Origin: Sipunculus nudus
Taxonomy: Eukaryota; Annelida; Sipuncula; Golfingiida; Sipunculidae
Reading direction: 5' to 3'
Assembly (NCBI GenBank): GCA_026874595.1
Contig: CM049312.1
Coordinates: 51,403,429 to 51,467,428 of the forward strand
Length of the DNA: 64,000 nt
Positions within the stretch are counted from its first letter, which is position 1. Each line of letters opens with the position of its first letter. Position numbers and translations under genes: made by a program. This document shows, piece by piece, positions 35,308-49,244 of this stretch. The notes under the pieces are model-generated. The model was not told where the DNA came from. It made no database searches and worked only from the letters and a program-made list of their open reading frames with translations.

Positions 35308-38300
35308 GAAAACAGAACATTCCACTGACTGAAAGTCTTTCGAAAGAGGAAGAGTCCGACCTGGACCTGACAAAGGACAGACGTCGATGAAGTAGTCCTT
35401 ACAGAGGAATAAACTGGAAGAAGTAGACCTAACTGGAGAATAGCCTGGAAAAGAAGACTTGACAGAACAGATAAGAACAAGTAGACCTGAGAGAACAGAC
35501 TGGAAGAAGTAGACATCACAGTAGAACAGACTGAAAGTAGAAGACCTGACAGAAGAGACCAGAAGAATTAGACCTACCGAGAGAATAGACTGGAAGAAGT
35601 AGACTTGACAGAACTGGAAAAAGTAGACCTAACAGAACAGTCGAAAAGAAGATAACCTGACAGAACAAACTAGAAGAAGAAGATCTGACAGGACAGACTG
35701 GAAGAAGTAGACCTGACAGAACAGAATGGAAGAAGTAGACCTGACAGAACAAACTAGAAGAAGAAGATCTGACAGGACAGACTGGAAGAAGTAGACCTGA
35801 CAGAACAGAATGGAAGAAGTAGACCTGACAGAACAGACTGGAAGAAGTAGACCTGACAGAACAGAATGGAAGAAGTAGACCTGACAGAACAGAATGGAAG
35901 AAGTAGACCTGACAGAACAGACTTGAAAAGGTAAACCTTACAGGAGAACAACTTGGAAGAAGTAGACCTGACAGAACAGACATGACGAAGTAGATATGAC
36001 AGAACAGAATGGTAGAAGTAGGCCTGACAGGACAGACTGGATAAAGTAGACCCGACAGGACAGACTCGAAGAAGTAGACCTGACAGAACAGACTGGAAGA
36101 AGTAGACCTGACAGAACAGACTGGAAGAAGTAGACCTGACAGAACAGATTGGAAGAAGTAGACCTTACAGAACAGACTGGAAGAAGTAGATCTGACAGAA
36201 CAGACTGGACGAAGTAGACATAACAGAACAGACTGGAAGAAGTAGACCTGACAGAACAGACTGGAAGAAGTAGACCTGACAGGACAGACTGGAAGAAGTA
36301 GACCTGACAGAACAGACTGGAAGAAGTAGACCTGACAGAACAGACTGGAAGAAGTAGACCTGACAGAACAGATTGGAAGAAGTAGACCTGACAGAACAGA
36401 CTGGAAGAAGTAGACCTGACAGGACAGACTGGAAGAAGTAGACCTGACAGAACAGACTGGAAGAAGTAGACCTGACAGAACAGACTGGAAGAAGTAGACC
36501 TGACAGAACAGATTGGAAGAAGTAGACCTGACAGAAAAGACTGGAAGAAGTAGATCTGACAGAAGAGACTGGAAGAAGTAGATCTGACAGAACAGACTGG
36601 AAGAAGTAGACCTGACAGAACAGTCTGGAAGAATTAGACCTGACAGAACAGAATGGAAGAAGTAGACCTGACAGAACAGACTGGAAGAAGTAGACCTGAC
36701 AGAACAGACTGGAAGAAGTAGACCTGACAGAACAGACTGGAAGAAGTAGACCTGACAGAACAGATTGGAAGAAGTAGACCTTACAGAACAGACTGGAAGA
36801 AGTAGATCTGACAGAACAGACTGGACGAAGTAGACATAACAGAACTGACTGGAAGAAGTAGACCTGACAGAACAGACTGGAAGAAGTAGACCTGACAGAA
36901 CAGACTGGAAGAAGTAGACCTGACAGAACAGACTGGAAGAAGTAGACCTGACAGAACAGACTGGAAGAAGTAGATCTGACAGAACAGAATGGAAGAAGTA
37001 GACCTGACAGGACAGACTGGAAGAAGTAGACCTGACAGAACAGACTGGAAGAAGTAGACCTGACAGAACAGATTGGAAGAAGTAGACCTGACAGAACAGA
37101 CTGGAAGAAGTAGACCTGACAGAACAGACTGGAAGAAGTAGACATGACAGAACAGACTGGAAAAAGTAGACCTGACACAACAGATTGGAAGAAGTAGACC
37201 TTACAGAACAGACTGGAAGAAGTAGATCTGACAGAACAGACTGGAAGAAGTAGATCCGACAGAACAGACTGGAAGAAGTAGATCTGACAGAACAGACTGG
37301 AAGAAGTAGATCTGACAGAACAGAATGGAAGAAGTAGATCTGACAGAACAGACTGGAAGAAGTAGATCCGACAGAACAGACTGGAAGAAGTAGATCTGAC
37401 GAGCAGACTGGAAGAAGTAGATCTGACAGGACAGACTGGAAGAAGTAGACCTGACAGAACAGACTGGAAGAAGTAGACCTGACAGAACAGACTGGAAGAA
37501 GTAGACCTGACAGAACAGATTGGAAGAAGTAGACCTGACAGAACAGACTGGAAGAAGTAGATCTGACAGAACAGACTGGAAGAAGTAGATCTGACAGAAC
37601 AGACTGGAAGAAGTAGACCTGACAGAACAGTCTGGAAGAATTAGACCTGACAGAACAGAATGGAAGAAGTAGACCTGACAGAACAGACTGGAAGAAGTAG
37701 ACCTGACAGAACAGACTGGAAGAAGTAGACATGACAGAACAGACTGGAAGAAGTAGACCTGACACAACAGATTGGAAGAAGTAGACCTTACAGAACAGAC
37801 TGGAAGAAGTAGATCTAACAGAACAGACTGGAAGAAGTAGATCCGACAGAACAGACTGGAAGAAGTAGATCTGACAGAACAGACTGGAAGAAGTAGATCT
37901 GACAGAACAGATTGGAAGAAGTAGACCTGACAGAACAGACTGGAAGAAGTAGACCTGACAGAACAGACTGGAAGAAGTAAATCTGACAGAACAGACTGGA
38001 AGAAGTAGACCTTACAGAACAGACTGGAAGAAGTAGATCTGACAGAACAGACTGGAAGAAGTAGATCCGACAGAACAGACTGGAAGAAGTAGATCTGACA
38101 GAACAGACTGGAAGAAGTAGATCTGACAGAACAGAATGGAAGAAGTAGATCTGACAGAACAGACTGGAAGAAGTAGATCCGACAGAACAGACTGGAAGAA
38201 GTAGATCTGACGAGCAGACTGGAAGAAGTAGATCTGACAGGACAGACTGGAAGAAGTAGACCTGACAGAACAGACTGGAAGAAGTAGACCTGACAGAACA

Positions 38301-41300
38301 GACTGGAAGAAGTAGACCTGACAGAACAGATTGGAAGAAGTAGACCTGACAGAACAGACTGGAAGAAGTAGATCTGACAGAACAGACTGGAAGAAGTAGA
38401 TCTGACAGAACAGACTGGAAGAAGTAGACCTGACAGAACAGTCTGGAAGAATTAGACCTGACAGAACAGAATGGAAGAAGTAGACCTGACAGAACAGAAT
38501 GGAAGAAGTAGACCTGACAGAACAGACTGGAAGAAGTAGACATGACAGAACAGACTGGAAGAAGTAGACCTGACACAACAGATTGGAAGAAGTAGACCTT
38601 ACAGAACAGACTGGAAGAAGTAGATCTAACAGAACAGACTGGAAGAAGTAGATCCGACAGAACAGACTGGAAGAAGTAGATCTGACAGAACAGACTGGAA
38701 GAAGTAGATCTGACAGAACAGATTGGAAGAAGTAGACCTGACAGAACAGACTGGAAGAAGTAGACCTGACAGAACAGACTGGAAGAAGTAAATCCGACAG
38801 AACAGACTGGAAGAAGTAGACCTGACAGGACAGACGGGAAGAAGTAGACCTGACAGAACAGATTGGAAGAAGTAGACCTGACAGAACAGACTGGAAGAAG
38901 TAGACCTGACAGAACAGACTGGAAGAAGTAGACCTGACAGAACAGACTGGAAGAAGTAGACCTGACAGGACAGACTGGAAGAAGTAGACCTGACAGAACA
39001 GACTGGAAAAAGTAGACCTGACAGAACAGACTGGAAGAAGTAGACCTGACAGGACAGACTGGAAGAAGTAGACCTGACAGAACAGACTGGAAGAAGTAGA
39101 TCCGACAGAACAGACTGGAAGAAGTAGATCTGACAGAACAGACTGGAAGAAGTAGATCCGACAGAACAGACTGGAAGAAGTAGATCTGACGAGCAGACTG
39201 GAAGAAGTAGACCTGACAGGACAGACTGGAAGAAGTAGACCTGACAGAACAGACTGGAAGAAGTAGACCTGACAGAACAGACTGGAAGAAGTAGATCTGA
39301 CAGAACAGATTGGAAGAAGTAGACCTGACAGAACAGACTGGAAGAAGTAGACCTGACAGGACAGACTGGAAGAAGTAGACCTGACAGAACAGACTGGAAG
39401 AAGTAGACCTGACAGAACAGACTGGAAGAAGTAGACCTGACAGAACAGATTGGAAGAAGTAGACCTGACAGAAAAGACTGGAAGAAGTAGATCTGACAGA
39501 AGAGACTGGAAGAAGTAGATCTGACAGAACAGACTGGAAGAAGTAGACCTGACAGAACAGTCTGGAAGAATTAGACCTGACAGAACAGAATGGAAGAAGT
39601 AGACCTGACAGAACAGACTGGAAGAAGTAGACCTGACAGAACAGACTGGAAGAAGTAGACCTGACAGAACAGACTGGAAGAAGTAGACCTGACAGAACAG
39701 ATTGGAAGAAGTAGACCTTACAGAACAGACTGGAAGAAGTAGATCTGACAGAACAGACTGGACGAAGTAGACATAACAGAACTGACTGGAAGAAGTAGAC
39801 CTGACAGAACAGACTGGAAGAAGTAGACCTGACAGAACAGACTGGAAGAAGTAGACCTGACAGAACAGACTGGAAGAAGTAGACCTGACAGAACAGACTG
39901 GAAGAAGTAGATCTGACAGAACAGAATGGAAGAAGTAGACCTGACAGGACAGACTGGAAGAAGTAGACCTGACAGAACAGACTGGAAGAAGTAGACCTGA
40001 CAGAACAGATTGGAAGAAGTAGACCTGACAGAACAGACTGGAAGAAGTAGACCTGACAGAACAGACTGGAAGAAGTAGACATGACAGAACAGACTGGAAA
40101 AAGTAGACCTGACACAACAGATTGGAAGAAGTAGACCTTACAGAACAGACTGGAAGAAGTAGATCTGACAGAACAGACTGGAAGAAGTAGATCCGACAGA
40201 ACAGACTGGAAGAAGTAGATCTGACAGAACAGACTGGAAGAAGTAGATCTGACAGAACAGAATGGAAGAAGTAGATCTGACAGAACAGACTGGAAGAAGT
40301 AGATCCGACAGAACAGACTGGAAGAAGTAGATCTGACGAGCAGACTGGAAGAAGTAGATCTGACAGGACAGACTGGAAGAAGTAGACCTGACAGAACAGA
40401 CTGGAAGAAGTAGACCTGACAGAACAGACTGGAAGAAGTAGACCTGACAGAACAGATTGGAAGAAGTAGACCTGACAGAACAGACTGGAAGAAGTAGATC
40501 TGACAGAACAGACTGGAAGAAGTAGATCTGACAGAACAGACTGGAAGAAGTAGACCTGACAGAACAGTCTGGAAGAATTAGACCTGACAGAACAGAATGG
40601 AAGAAGTAGACCTGACAGAACAGACTGGAAGAAGTAGACCTGACAGAACAGACTGGAAGAAGTAGACATGACAGAACAGACTGGAAGAAGTAGACCTGAC
40701 ACAACAGATTGGAAGAAGTAGACCTTACAGAACAGACTGGAAGAAGTAGATCTAACAGAACAGACTGGAAGAAGTAGATCCGACAGAACAGACTGGAAGA
40801 AGTAGATCTGACAGAACAGACTGGAAGAAGTAGATCTGACAGAACAGATTGGAAGAAGTAGACCTGACAGAACAGACTGGAAGAAGTAGACCTGACAGAA
40901 CAGACTGGAAGAAGTAAATCCGACAGAACAGACTGGAAGAAGTAGACCTGACAGGACAGACGGGAAGAAGTAGACCTGACAGAACAGATTGGAAGAAGTA
41001 GACCTGACAGAACAGACTGGAAGAAGTAGACCTGACAGAACAGACTGGAAGAAGTAGACCTGACAGAACAGACTGGAAGAAGTAGACCTGACAGGACAGA
41101 CTGGAAGAAGTAGACCTGACAGAACAGACTGGAAAAAGTAGACCTGACAGAACAGACTGGAAGAAGTAGACCTGACAGGACAGACTGGAAGAAGTAGACC
41201 TGACAGAACAGACTGGAAGAAGTAGATCCGACAGAACAGACTGGAAGAAGTAGATCTGACAGAACAGACTGGAAGAAGTAGATCCGACAGAACAGACTGG

Positions 41301-43222
41301 AAGAAGTAGATCTGACGAGCAGACTGGAAGAAGTAGACCTGACAGGACAGACTGGAAGAAGTAGACCTGACAGAACAGACTGGAAGAAGTAGACCTGACA
41401 GAACAGACTGGAAGAAGTAGACCTGACAGAACAGATTGGAAGAAGTAGACCTGACAGAACAGACTGGAAGAAGTAGACCTGACAGAACAGACTGGAAGAA
41501 GTAGACCTGACAGAACAGACTGGAAGAAGTAGATCTGACAGAACAGAATGGAAGAAGTAGACCTGACAGGACAGACTGGAAGAAGTAGACCTGACAGAAC
41601 AGACTGGAAGAAGTAGACCTGACAGAACAGATTGGAAGAAGTAGACCTGACAGAACAGACTGGAAGAAGTAGACCTGACAGAACAGACTGGAAGAAGTAG
41701 ACCTGACAGAACAGACTGGAAGAAGTAGACCTGACAGAACAGATTTGAAGAAGTAGACCTGACAGAACAGACTGGAAGAAGTAGACCTGACAGAACAGAC
41801 TGGAAGAAGTAGACCTGACAGAACAGACTGGAAGAAGTAGACCTGATAGGACAGACTGGAAGAAGTAGACCTGACAGAACAGACTGGAAGAAGTAGACCT
41901 GACAGAACAGACTGGAAGAAGTAGATCCGACAGAACAGACTGGAAGAAGTAGATCTGACAGAACAGACTGGAAGAAGTAGATCCGACAGAACAGACTGGA
42001 AGAAGTAGATCTGACAGAACAGACTGGAAGAAGTAGACCTGACAGAACAGACTGGAAGAAGTAGATCTGACAGAACAGACTGGAAGAAGTAGATCTGACA
42101 GAACAGAATGGAAGAAGTAGACCTGACAGAACAGACTGGAAGAAGTAGACCTGACAGAACAGACTGGAAGAAGTAGACCTGACAGAACAGATTGGAAGAA
42201 GTAGACCTGACAGAACAGACTGGAAGAAGTAGATCCGAAAGAACAGACTGGAAGAAGTAGATCTGACAGAACAGACTGGAAGAAGTAGATCTGACAGAAC
42301 AGACTGGAAGAAGTAGATCCGACAGAACAGACTGGAAGAAGTAGACCTGACAGGACAGACTGGAAGAAGTAGACCTGACAGAACAGACTGGAAGAAGTAG
42401 ACCTGACAGGACAGACTGGAAGAAGTAGACCTGACAGAAAAGACTGGAAGAAGTAGATCCGACAGAACAGACGGGAAGAAGTAGACCTGACAGGACAGAG
42501 TGGAAGAAGTAGACCTGACAGAACAGACTGGAAGAAGTAGACCTGACAGGACAGACTGGAAGAAGTAGACCTGACAGGACAGACTGGAAGAAGTAGACCT
42601 TACAGAACAGACTGGAAAAGGAGACCTGACAGAACAGAATGGAAGAAGTAGACCTGACAGAACAGACTGGAAGAAATAGACCTGATAGAACAGACTGGAA
42701 GAAGTAGACCTGACAGGACAGACTGGAAGAAGTAGACCTGACAGGACAGACTGGAAGAAGTAGACCTGACAGGACAGGCTGGAAGAAGTAGACCTGACAG
42801 GACAGACTGGAAGAAGTAGACCTGACAGGACAGACTGGAAGAAGTAGACCTGACAGAACAGAATGGAAGAAGTAGACCTGACAGTACAGACTGGAAGAAG
42901 TAGACCTGACAGAACAGACTGGAAGAAGTAGACCTGACAGGACAGACTGGAAGAAGTAGACCTGACAGAACAGATTGGAAGAAGTAGACCTTACAGAACA
43001 GACTGGAAGAAGTAGATATGACAGAACAGACTGGACGAAGTAGACCTGACAGAACAGAATGGAAGAATTAAACCTGACAGACAGGACGAAGTAGACCTGA
43101 CAGAACAGACAGGACGAAGTAGATCTGACAGTACTGAATGGAAGAAGTAGACCTGACAGAACAGAATGGAAGAAGTAGACCTGACCGAACAGACTGTAAG
43201 AAGTAGACCTGACGGAACAGAT
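35308..43222. repeat. 28-bp minisatellite array, about 7.9 kb, roughly 280 copies, with higher-order structure
   Basis: The + strand unit reads AGACCTGACAGAACAGACTG then GAAGAAGT, purine-rich (20 of 28). The edges (35.3-35.7 kb and 42.6-43.2 kb) are degenerate and the middle is homogeneous, as expected under unequal crossing-over. A rare 27-bp variant (GACGAGCAG in place of GACAGAACAG) marks larger repeats: 811 bp (37321 against 38132), 2126 bp (39191 against 41317) and 2937 bp (37801 against 40738). The consensus has no stop in any - strand frame, and as 28 is 1 modulo 3 each frame reads the same 28-residue cycle (CSVRSTSSSLFCQVYFFQ..). That explains the open frames of 749, 766 and 1743 codons; they are not supported as genes. 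Confidence 0.97.
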
Positions 43223-43379
43223 ACATGCCATATAGTAGGTCAATACTTCATTGTTTCATCTGAATATGTTATCGAAAAAAACATTATGTAGCAACACAGA
43301 ACAGTAAGAAAACTATTTACTCACTTAACATGTTAGATGTTGAAGCTAGAGAGAGTATTTAGCTAACATGTGAGCTAAT

Positions 43380-43790
43380 GCGAAGGTGTGGCGTCGTCTG
43401 GGGTCCGTCGTCTGCCCTAAAAATTAGGCACTTGTATGCATCTCGGACAGATTCCTCGTATACAAGCCTTGGGGCGCCACCTACAATTGTTTTTAGTTTT
43501 CATGCATCTGTGCACACAATTCAAGAGTGGTTTGAAGTATCTGCCTGTAAAGTTGCATGTCCATGTATTTTCGTCTCGTACACAAGACTGGTGGTGCCAC
43601 CTACAATCATTTTGTGTTGTGTACATACATGCACGTATTGCAGGAGTGACATTTGTGTAATTGGTGCTTATATACTTGGGTTCAAAATGTTTACTACTTA
43701 CATTGTGTATATACATGTCACATGTATTAAAGGATTATACCTGATGTATATCCCATTGCATAGGCTGCATTAGGCCTGTAAGCCTTGTTT
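43380..43790 (+). repeat. dispersed repeat, GGCGCCACCTAC family, copy 1
   Basis: Contains CTCGTATACAAGCCTTGGGG then CGCCACCTACAATTG, and again CTCGTACACAAGACTGGTGG then TGCCACCTACAATC, ending GCATTAGGCCTGTAAGCCTTG. The same words recur at 54600-55215. Units of about 120 bp repeat inside it. The 131-codon open frame here has no recognisable domain. Confidence 0.8.
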
Positions 43791-43794
43791 TAGC

Positions 43795-43985
43795 TCAACT
43801 GACTAAAAGTCAACTGAGGTATAGTGATGGCGCTTTGTCAGTCACTTGTCCGGCCGTCAAACTGTCCGGGTGTCCGTAACCAGGGGACAAACCGTAAGCA
43901 AAATGGCTAGGATTCCGAAATTGTGCATAATCGGAGATTCTAATAAGATCTCTCGGAACCGGAAGTGAGGCCACTGTGGCCTTTT
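43795..43985 (+). repeat. short truncated copy of the CTCAGCTGAC repeat
   Basis: TTTTAGCTCAACTGACTAAA, then ACTGAGGTATAGTGATGGCG and CTTTGTCAGTCACTTGTCCG give a diverged 5' part of the family, directly before the next copy. Confidence 0.65.
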
Positions 43986-46900
43986 TAGCTCAGCTGACTA
44001 TTAGTCAACTGAGCTATAGTCGTGGTCCTTTGTCCGTCGGCTGTCCGTCCGTCCGTCCGTCCGTTAAACTGGCACGTTTTGAAACCGTTGGACCTACGAA
44101 TTTAAAATTCGGCATACCTTAAGATGTCCCCAAAATCTCCTTCCATACCTAAAATTGGGTCACTAAGACTTCGTTCCTTCGAATTATTGAGGAAAACCCT
44201 CCGTTTTCCATAAAAAAAACCCATTGTTACACTTCAAGACTGCCTAATATCAAAACCACTGACCTGATATTGACCATTTTTAATATGTTAATTCCTCTAT
44301 ATATTTCCAGTGTACAAACCAGAAATTACTTCAATATTTTTTAAATTCTTGAAGTAATGGACCCAAACATAATGCACTTTGAAAAGAATAAGGAAATTTA
44401 TTTACTCCCTTAACTTGAGAATTGCTGGAGCTAGATACTTTTTTTCAGGTATATAACTATATTTAATCAAGATTCAATTGTATACCAAAAATTAGATCTG
44501 AATTTTTAAAATTTTATAAGTTATTAGCATAAATATAAAATCAGTAACTTAAACTTTGCCCAGATTTGACCATGGCACATTTTTTTCCTGTAACTGGTGT
44601 GGATTTAATATTCACAGCATGCTACCATAAGCATTTCATCTCTAAAAATCTGAAATTTGAAACCAGTTGATCAAAAACTGTAGACTTTATTCAAGTTTTC
44701 AAGCACCATGTAAAGTATTGTTTAGATCAAGCAAATATTATGCAGTTTGCTAGAGCTCAGCTCCCCAGCTTCCCAGGCCAGCTCTCAGCTCCCAAAATTT
44801 GACATACAGTTAGATGTCCCCCAAACCCCCCTACCATTCCAAAAGTTTGGGCACTAGAACTTCATTCCTTCTAGATATTAAGAAAAAAACTTTAATTTTC
44901 AATTAAAAACTCTTGTTACACTTCAAGACTGCCTAATATCAAAACCACTGATCTGACTTTGATCATATAAAATATACATGTTCTTCTATTTATACTCCAT
45001 GCTCATGTCAGAAATGATGTGAGTATTGCGAAATTGTTTTAAGTTATGACCCCAACATAATGCACTTTGTAAACAAGAAATATGTTTACTCCTTTAACAT
45101 GAAAACTGCTGAAGCCTGAGATTTTTTTGTCAGGGATATAACATTATTTAATCAAGATTCAATTGTATACCCCAAATTAGTTCTGAATTTTTCAAATTTT
45201 ATAAGTTACTAGTATAAATATAAAATCAATACCTTAAATTTTGCCTAATTTTAATCATGGCATGTTTGTTTCGTGTAAGCACTGTTGATATAATTTTCAT
45301 ATCATGCTTAAAATAAGGATTTCAGCTTGTTAGTTTTGAAAGATGAAAGAAATTGGCCCAAAAATGTAGCTTTTATTAAAGTTTTTATGACACCATGTCA
45401 GATCCAGGCTCTACCCAGGCACTATTCAGTCACCTGTATGTCCTGCATTTCCTGCCAATTATACACGCATGATGCGGGGCATATACTTGCAGCTGGGCAG
45501 CTTATTGCTCCCTACAGCTGATCCAGGTGTCCAACCCAGCTCATCTCTTACTTGTTTAGACCAACAGCATTACAATGAACAATAAATAATTTTTATAGAT
45601 CTATGATAACAACTTAAAAAATAATCAGTAGAAAAGGAATTTGACAGTTGATGAGTAACAGGGAATTACCTTGCAGTTACTGATGTTTTATGGATTTTGT
45701 ATGGATGGACGAAAATGGATTCCAAGTAACAACATCGAGTCACGTATGGTATTTTTCTTTTCAGTTTTAATAATGAAAAAAAATATATATTATATTGTTA
45801 TGTACTATTAGGGATTATATGAAGGAAATTAATGATTGACAAAGATGCAGTTGATAATAAAAATCTAAATTCCCAGGTCTTTTCCAAGTGTTTCAGCTTG
45901 TAAATTTATATTTATTTCAAATTAAAAAAAGTTGAAATGTCAAAATTTTTAAAATTTACTAAGACAAGTACTGATTAAAGATTTCAATATGTTTTACTTA
46001 TGACATTCAGACACGTGGCTGTAACAGCTGTCACAAGACTATGTAAATAATCAAAATTTATATTACTGGTTCCTATATTTCAGTTAATAAAATTAAACTT
46101 GCCCATCCCGAGTTTTCTCCTTGTATAATTTATAGGGTGTTCTTATCCTTGGGTTATTTGTTACACATATAATGGTTTCATAGCCGAGATACTTCAATTT
46201 TTTTCTGAAACATTTTTTTTCAATTAAAAAAAATGAATATGATAAAATATCAGATCTTAGACAAGTTCTCATTATGATTTCTGTAATGTTAATAACTGTA
46301 AGACTCTTGCTATGTCTAGTGTGGAGATTGATGTAGTCCAAAGAGAATATTATAGTTTTATTTTTTGAATATAAATAAAATTCATAAAACCAGGTACTTA
46401 TGATCATTATTTAAATTTGTGATATTTGTTTATTCTGGATTTTTAAGAACTTCGGCTGAAACTGAATAAATACCAGACATGGTGCAGTACTTTGCAAATG
46501 TATTTGAATGCAAATATGAATATGTACTCCATAATTTCATGTATAAGGATAGGAATACAGGTAAAAATGTAAGTATTTGAATACAAATGCATTCATGAAT
46601 ATATTCTGTAATATTATTTTAATAATCATTTATTTCGACAATACCATTAAAAAATCTTTGATGAAAAAACCAGGTGATACTGGTTCATTTTTAATTTAAA
46701 TTATACTTGACACAATACTTGTTATTAGTTTTTAATAAATAGTTTAACTTTTCAAATAATTATGCTGCAATGTAGGTAAAGTTTTATGGCCAAGTGAAAA
46801 CCTGTGTGATGAAAGGACACCATTTCCAGCTGTAAATAATATTAATGACATCAATCCTCTTCCCTGTCTCAACGGATATTATCAAAATCTTACATGATTT

Positions 46901-47034
46901 GAGTTAAACAACATCAACTCATAATAGAGCTTATATTACCTAACAAAACCAGCCTTTGCCTACCTCCTCTTCCAAATCATGTTTTGTGATCATATAAAAC
47001 AGCTGAGCTCCGTGACCCATGGGTCCCTTGTTTA
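43985..47034 (+). repeat. CTCAGCTGAC dispersed repeat, at least two nested or tandem copies
   Basis: Starts TTTTTAGCTCAGCTGACTAT, then GTCCGTCGGCTGTCCGTCCG. ACACTTCAAGACTGCCTAAT followed by ATCAAAACCACTGA occurs at about 44230 and again at about 44918, so one copy sits within or against another. It ends CAGCTGAGCTCCGTGACCCA followed by TGGGTCCCTTG at 47001-47031. The ends share the inverted word GCTCAGCTG/CAGCTGAGC. No protein is encoded; it looks like a non-autonomous element. Confidence 0.8.
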
Positions 47035-48545
47035 GCTCAGCTGACTTTAATTCATCTGAGCTATAGTCGTGGTCCTTTGTCCGTCGGCTGTACGTCCGTC
47101 CGTTAAACTAGCACGTTTTAAAACCGTTGGACTTACAAATCTGAAATTCGGCATACAGTTAGACAAAAAGTCCCTAAAATCTCCTACCATATCGAAAATT
47201 GGGACACTAGGACTTCGTTTCTCTGAGATATTAAGGAAAACCTTTTTCCATTAAAAACCTTTGTTACACTTCAAGACTGCCTAATTTCAACACCACTGAG
47301 CTGAATTTTTTCATAGTAAATATGCATATTTTTCTATACATTTCCTATGTACATACGAAAAATTAGGTCAGTGTTGCATAATTTGTTGAAGTAATGGGCC
47401 CGAACATATGCACCTTATAAAAAAATCAGGAAATATATTTACTCAGCATAAGAATTGCTGACGCTAGAGCCTTTTTTCAGGTATATAACTTCATTTAATC
47501 AAGATTCAATTGTATACCAAAAATTTAATCTGAATTTTTCAAATTTTATAAGTTATTAGCATAAATATAAAATCAGTACCTTAAATTTTGCCCACCTTTG
47601 GCCATGGCACTTTTTTTTTTCCCTGTAAGCACTGTTGATTTAATTTTCACATCAAGCACTAATGATGATCATCTAACTGTCCAACCCCCCCCCCCCCCCT
47701 CTAGTATTTATTTTGGCCAAAAACATAACAATAAACAATAATTAAAAAAAAATATTGGTTTATAATAAGAACTTTAATAAAAATAAATGGAAAAGGAATT
47801 TTATAGTTAATGAGTAATAGGGAATTACCTTGCAATTACTGATGTTTCATGGATCTTCCATGGATGGCCGAAAATGTATTTCCAATGACACTATGCAGTC
47901 ATCATTGGGTATTTTTCATTTTAAAAAAAACTAAATAATTAAATAAAATTGTTGTCTACTATTAGGGATTATATGAAGCAAGTTAATGATAGACAAGGAT
48001 GCAGTTGATTATATTAAATTAATCTAAATATCCAGGTCTTTTCCAGGTGTTTAATTTGTTGGTTCATATTTATTACAAAATTTAAAAAATGTGTCAAAAA
48101 TTTAAAATAATATTCAGACAAGTGCTCATTAAAGATGTTAATATGTTTGACTAATGACATTAAGACTCATGGCTGTATCGGCTGTTACATGATACTGGCT
48201 AAATAATCGAAATTTATATTACTAATTCCTTTATTTCAGTTAAAATCAAACATTCCAGCCTCAAGTTTGCTCCTTGTATGATATATGGGATGTTTTGATC
48301 CTCGGATTATTTTAAACACATGTATTAGTTTCATAGCTGAGAATACTATTCTTTTTTTCTTTCTGATACGATTTTTAAAAAATATAAAAAAAAAATCATT
48401 TTTTTTCCTGTAAGTGCTGTGGATTGAATTTTCACAGCATGTACACATAAGGATTTCATCTGTTTAAATCTCAAATTTGAAACCAATTGATAAACAACTG
48501 TAGATTTCATTCAAGTTTTCAAGCACCATGTCTTGATTGTTTACA
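47033..48545 (+). repeat. CTCAGCTGAC dispersed repeat, next tandem copy
   Basis: Begins TTTAGCTCAGCTGACTTTAA immediately after the 3' end of the previous copy and follows the same order (GTGGTCCTTTGTCCGTCGG, TTAAACTAGCACGTTTTAAA, TACACTTCAAGACTGCCTAA). Matching segments such as CAGGTCTTTTCCA and TTAATGATAGACAAGGATGC continue to at least 48300. The expected 3' end may be the one at about 52952-52980, with younger sequence inserted between. Confidence 0.75.
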
Positions 48546-48692
48546 TCAAGTCAGTGTAAATGCAGTGTGGTAGGCTGTTACATAACACCTTCGTGTCTGA
48601 CCTGCTGCCTCTGTGAGTGTCTAGGTCAGGCTGGGTCAGGCAATTATTACCAGAGAGCCTTTATCTCTTTTTCTCTCTCTATCATGCAGTCT

Positions 48693-48694
<2 letters not shown>

Positions 48695-48747
<53 letters not shown>
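48695..48747. repeat. (CT)n microsatellite
   Basis: Uninterrupted CT dinucleotides for about 53 bp, giving the poly(Ser-Leu) open frame at 48537-48788, which is not a gene. Confidence 0.98.
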
Positions 48748-48751
<4 letters not shown>

Positions 48752-49244
48752 CAATGCCTCCCTTCCTTCCTCCATCCCATTCTGTTGACAGGTACTATAA
48801 ACCAGATTAATTAGCTATAAATGTTGAAGCAATTTAGAAAAGTGAATCAACTGAAATATTCACAATCACATATGTTATAATGAAAATGTATAGTGATTAA
48901 ATTTTTTAAACCTGGAAAATATGATGTAATGAAGAAAAGGAATATATTGTTAATTTTTCTGGCTCAGTAGAATGTGAAAAGAAATGATTTGCTTTTAATC
49001 TCCATCTTTCTGCCTGTTTTAAATATTTAATGATTATGAACAAACTTTTTTTCCTTATAAGCAATGTTTAATAAAATTTCATATCCTGTATGTATATGCA
49101 AGGATTTTGTAACTCCCACCATCCCCTTCTTCACCCCACTGAGTCCTTGCTCCTTTGCACTGTGAACAATAGTTCTACTGCTATAGTATAAAATTTAATA
49201 AAGAAAATATCTACAGAAAGACAGAGGCGTTGTATCTGCTACAT

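Noticed and set aside
35516-43243. Very long open frames (749, 766 and 1743 codons) on the - strand
   Set aside because: They come from a 28-bp repeat with no stop in any - strand frame; no start context, domain or conserved edge supports a gene.
46093-46407. 104-codon - strand frame as a gene or transposon protein
   Set aside because: The matching part of the neighbouring repeat copy (48236-48448) does not preserve the frame, so it is not selected as protein.
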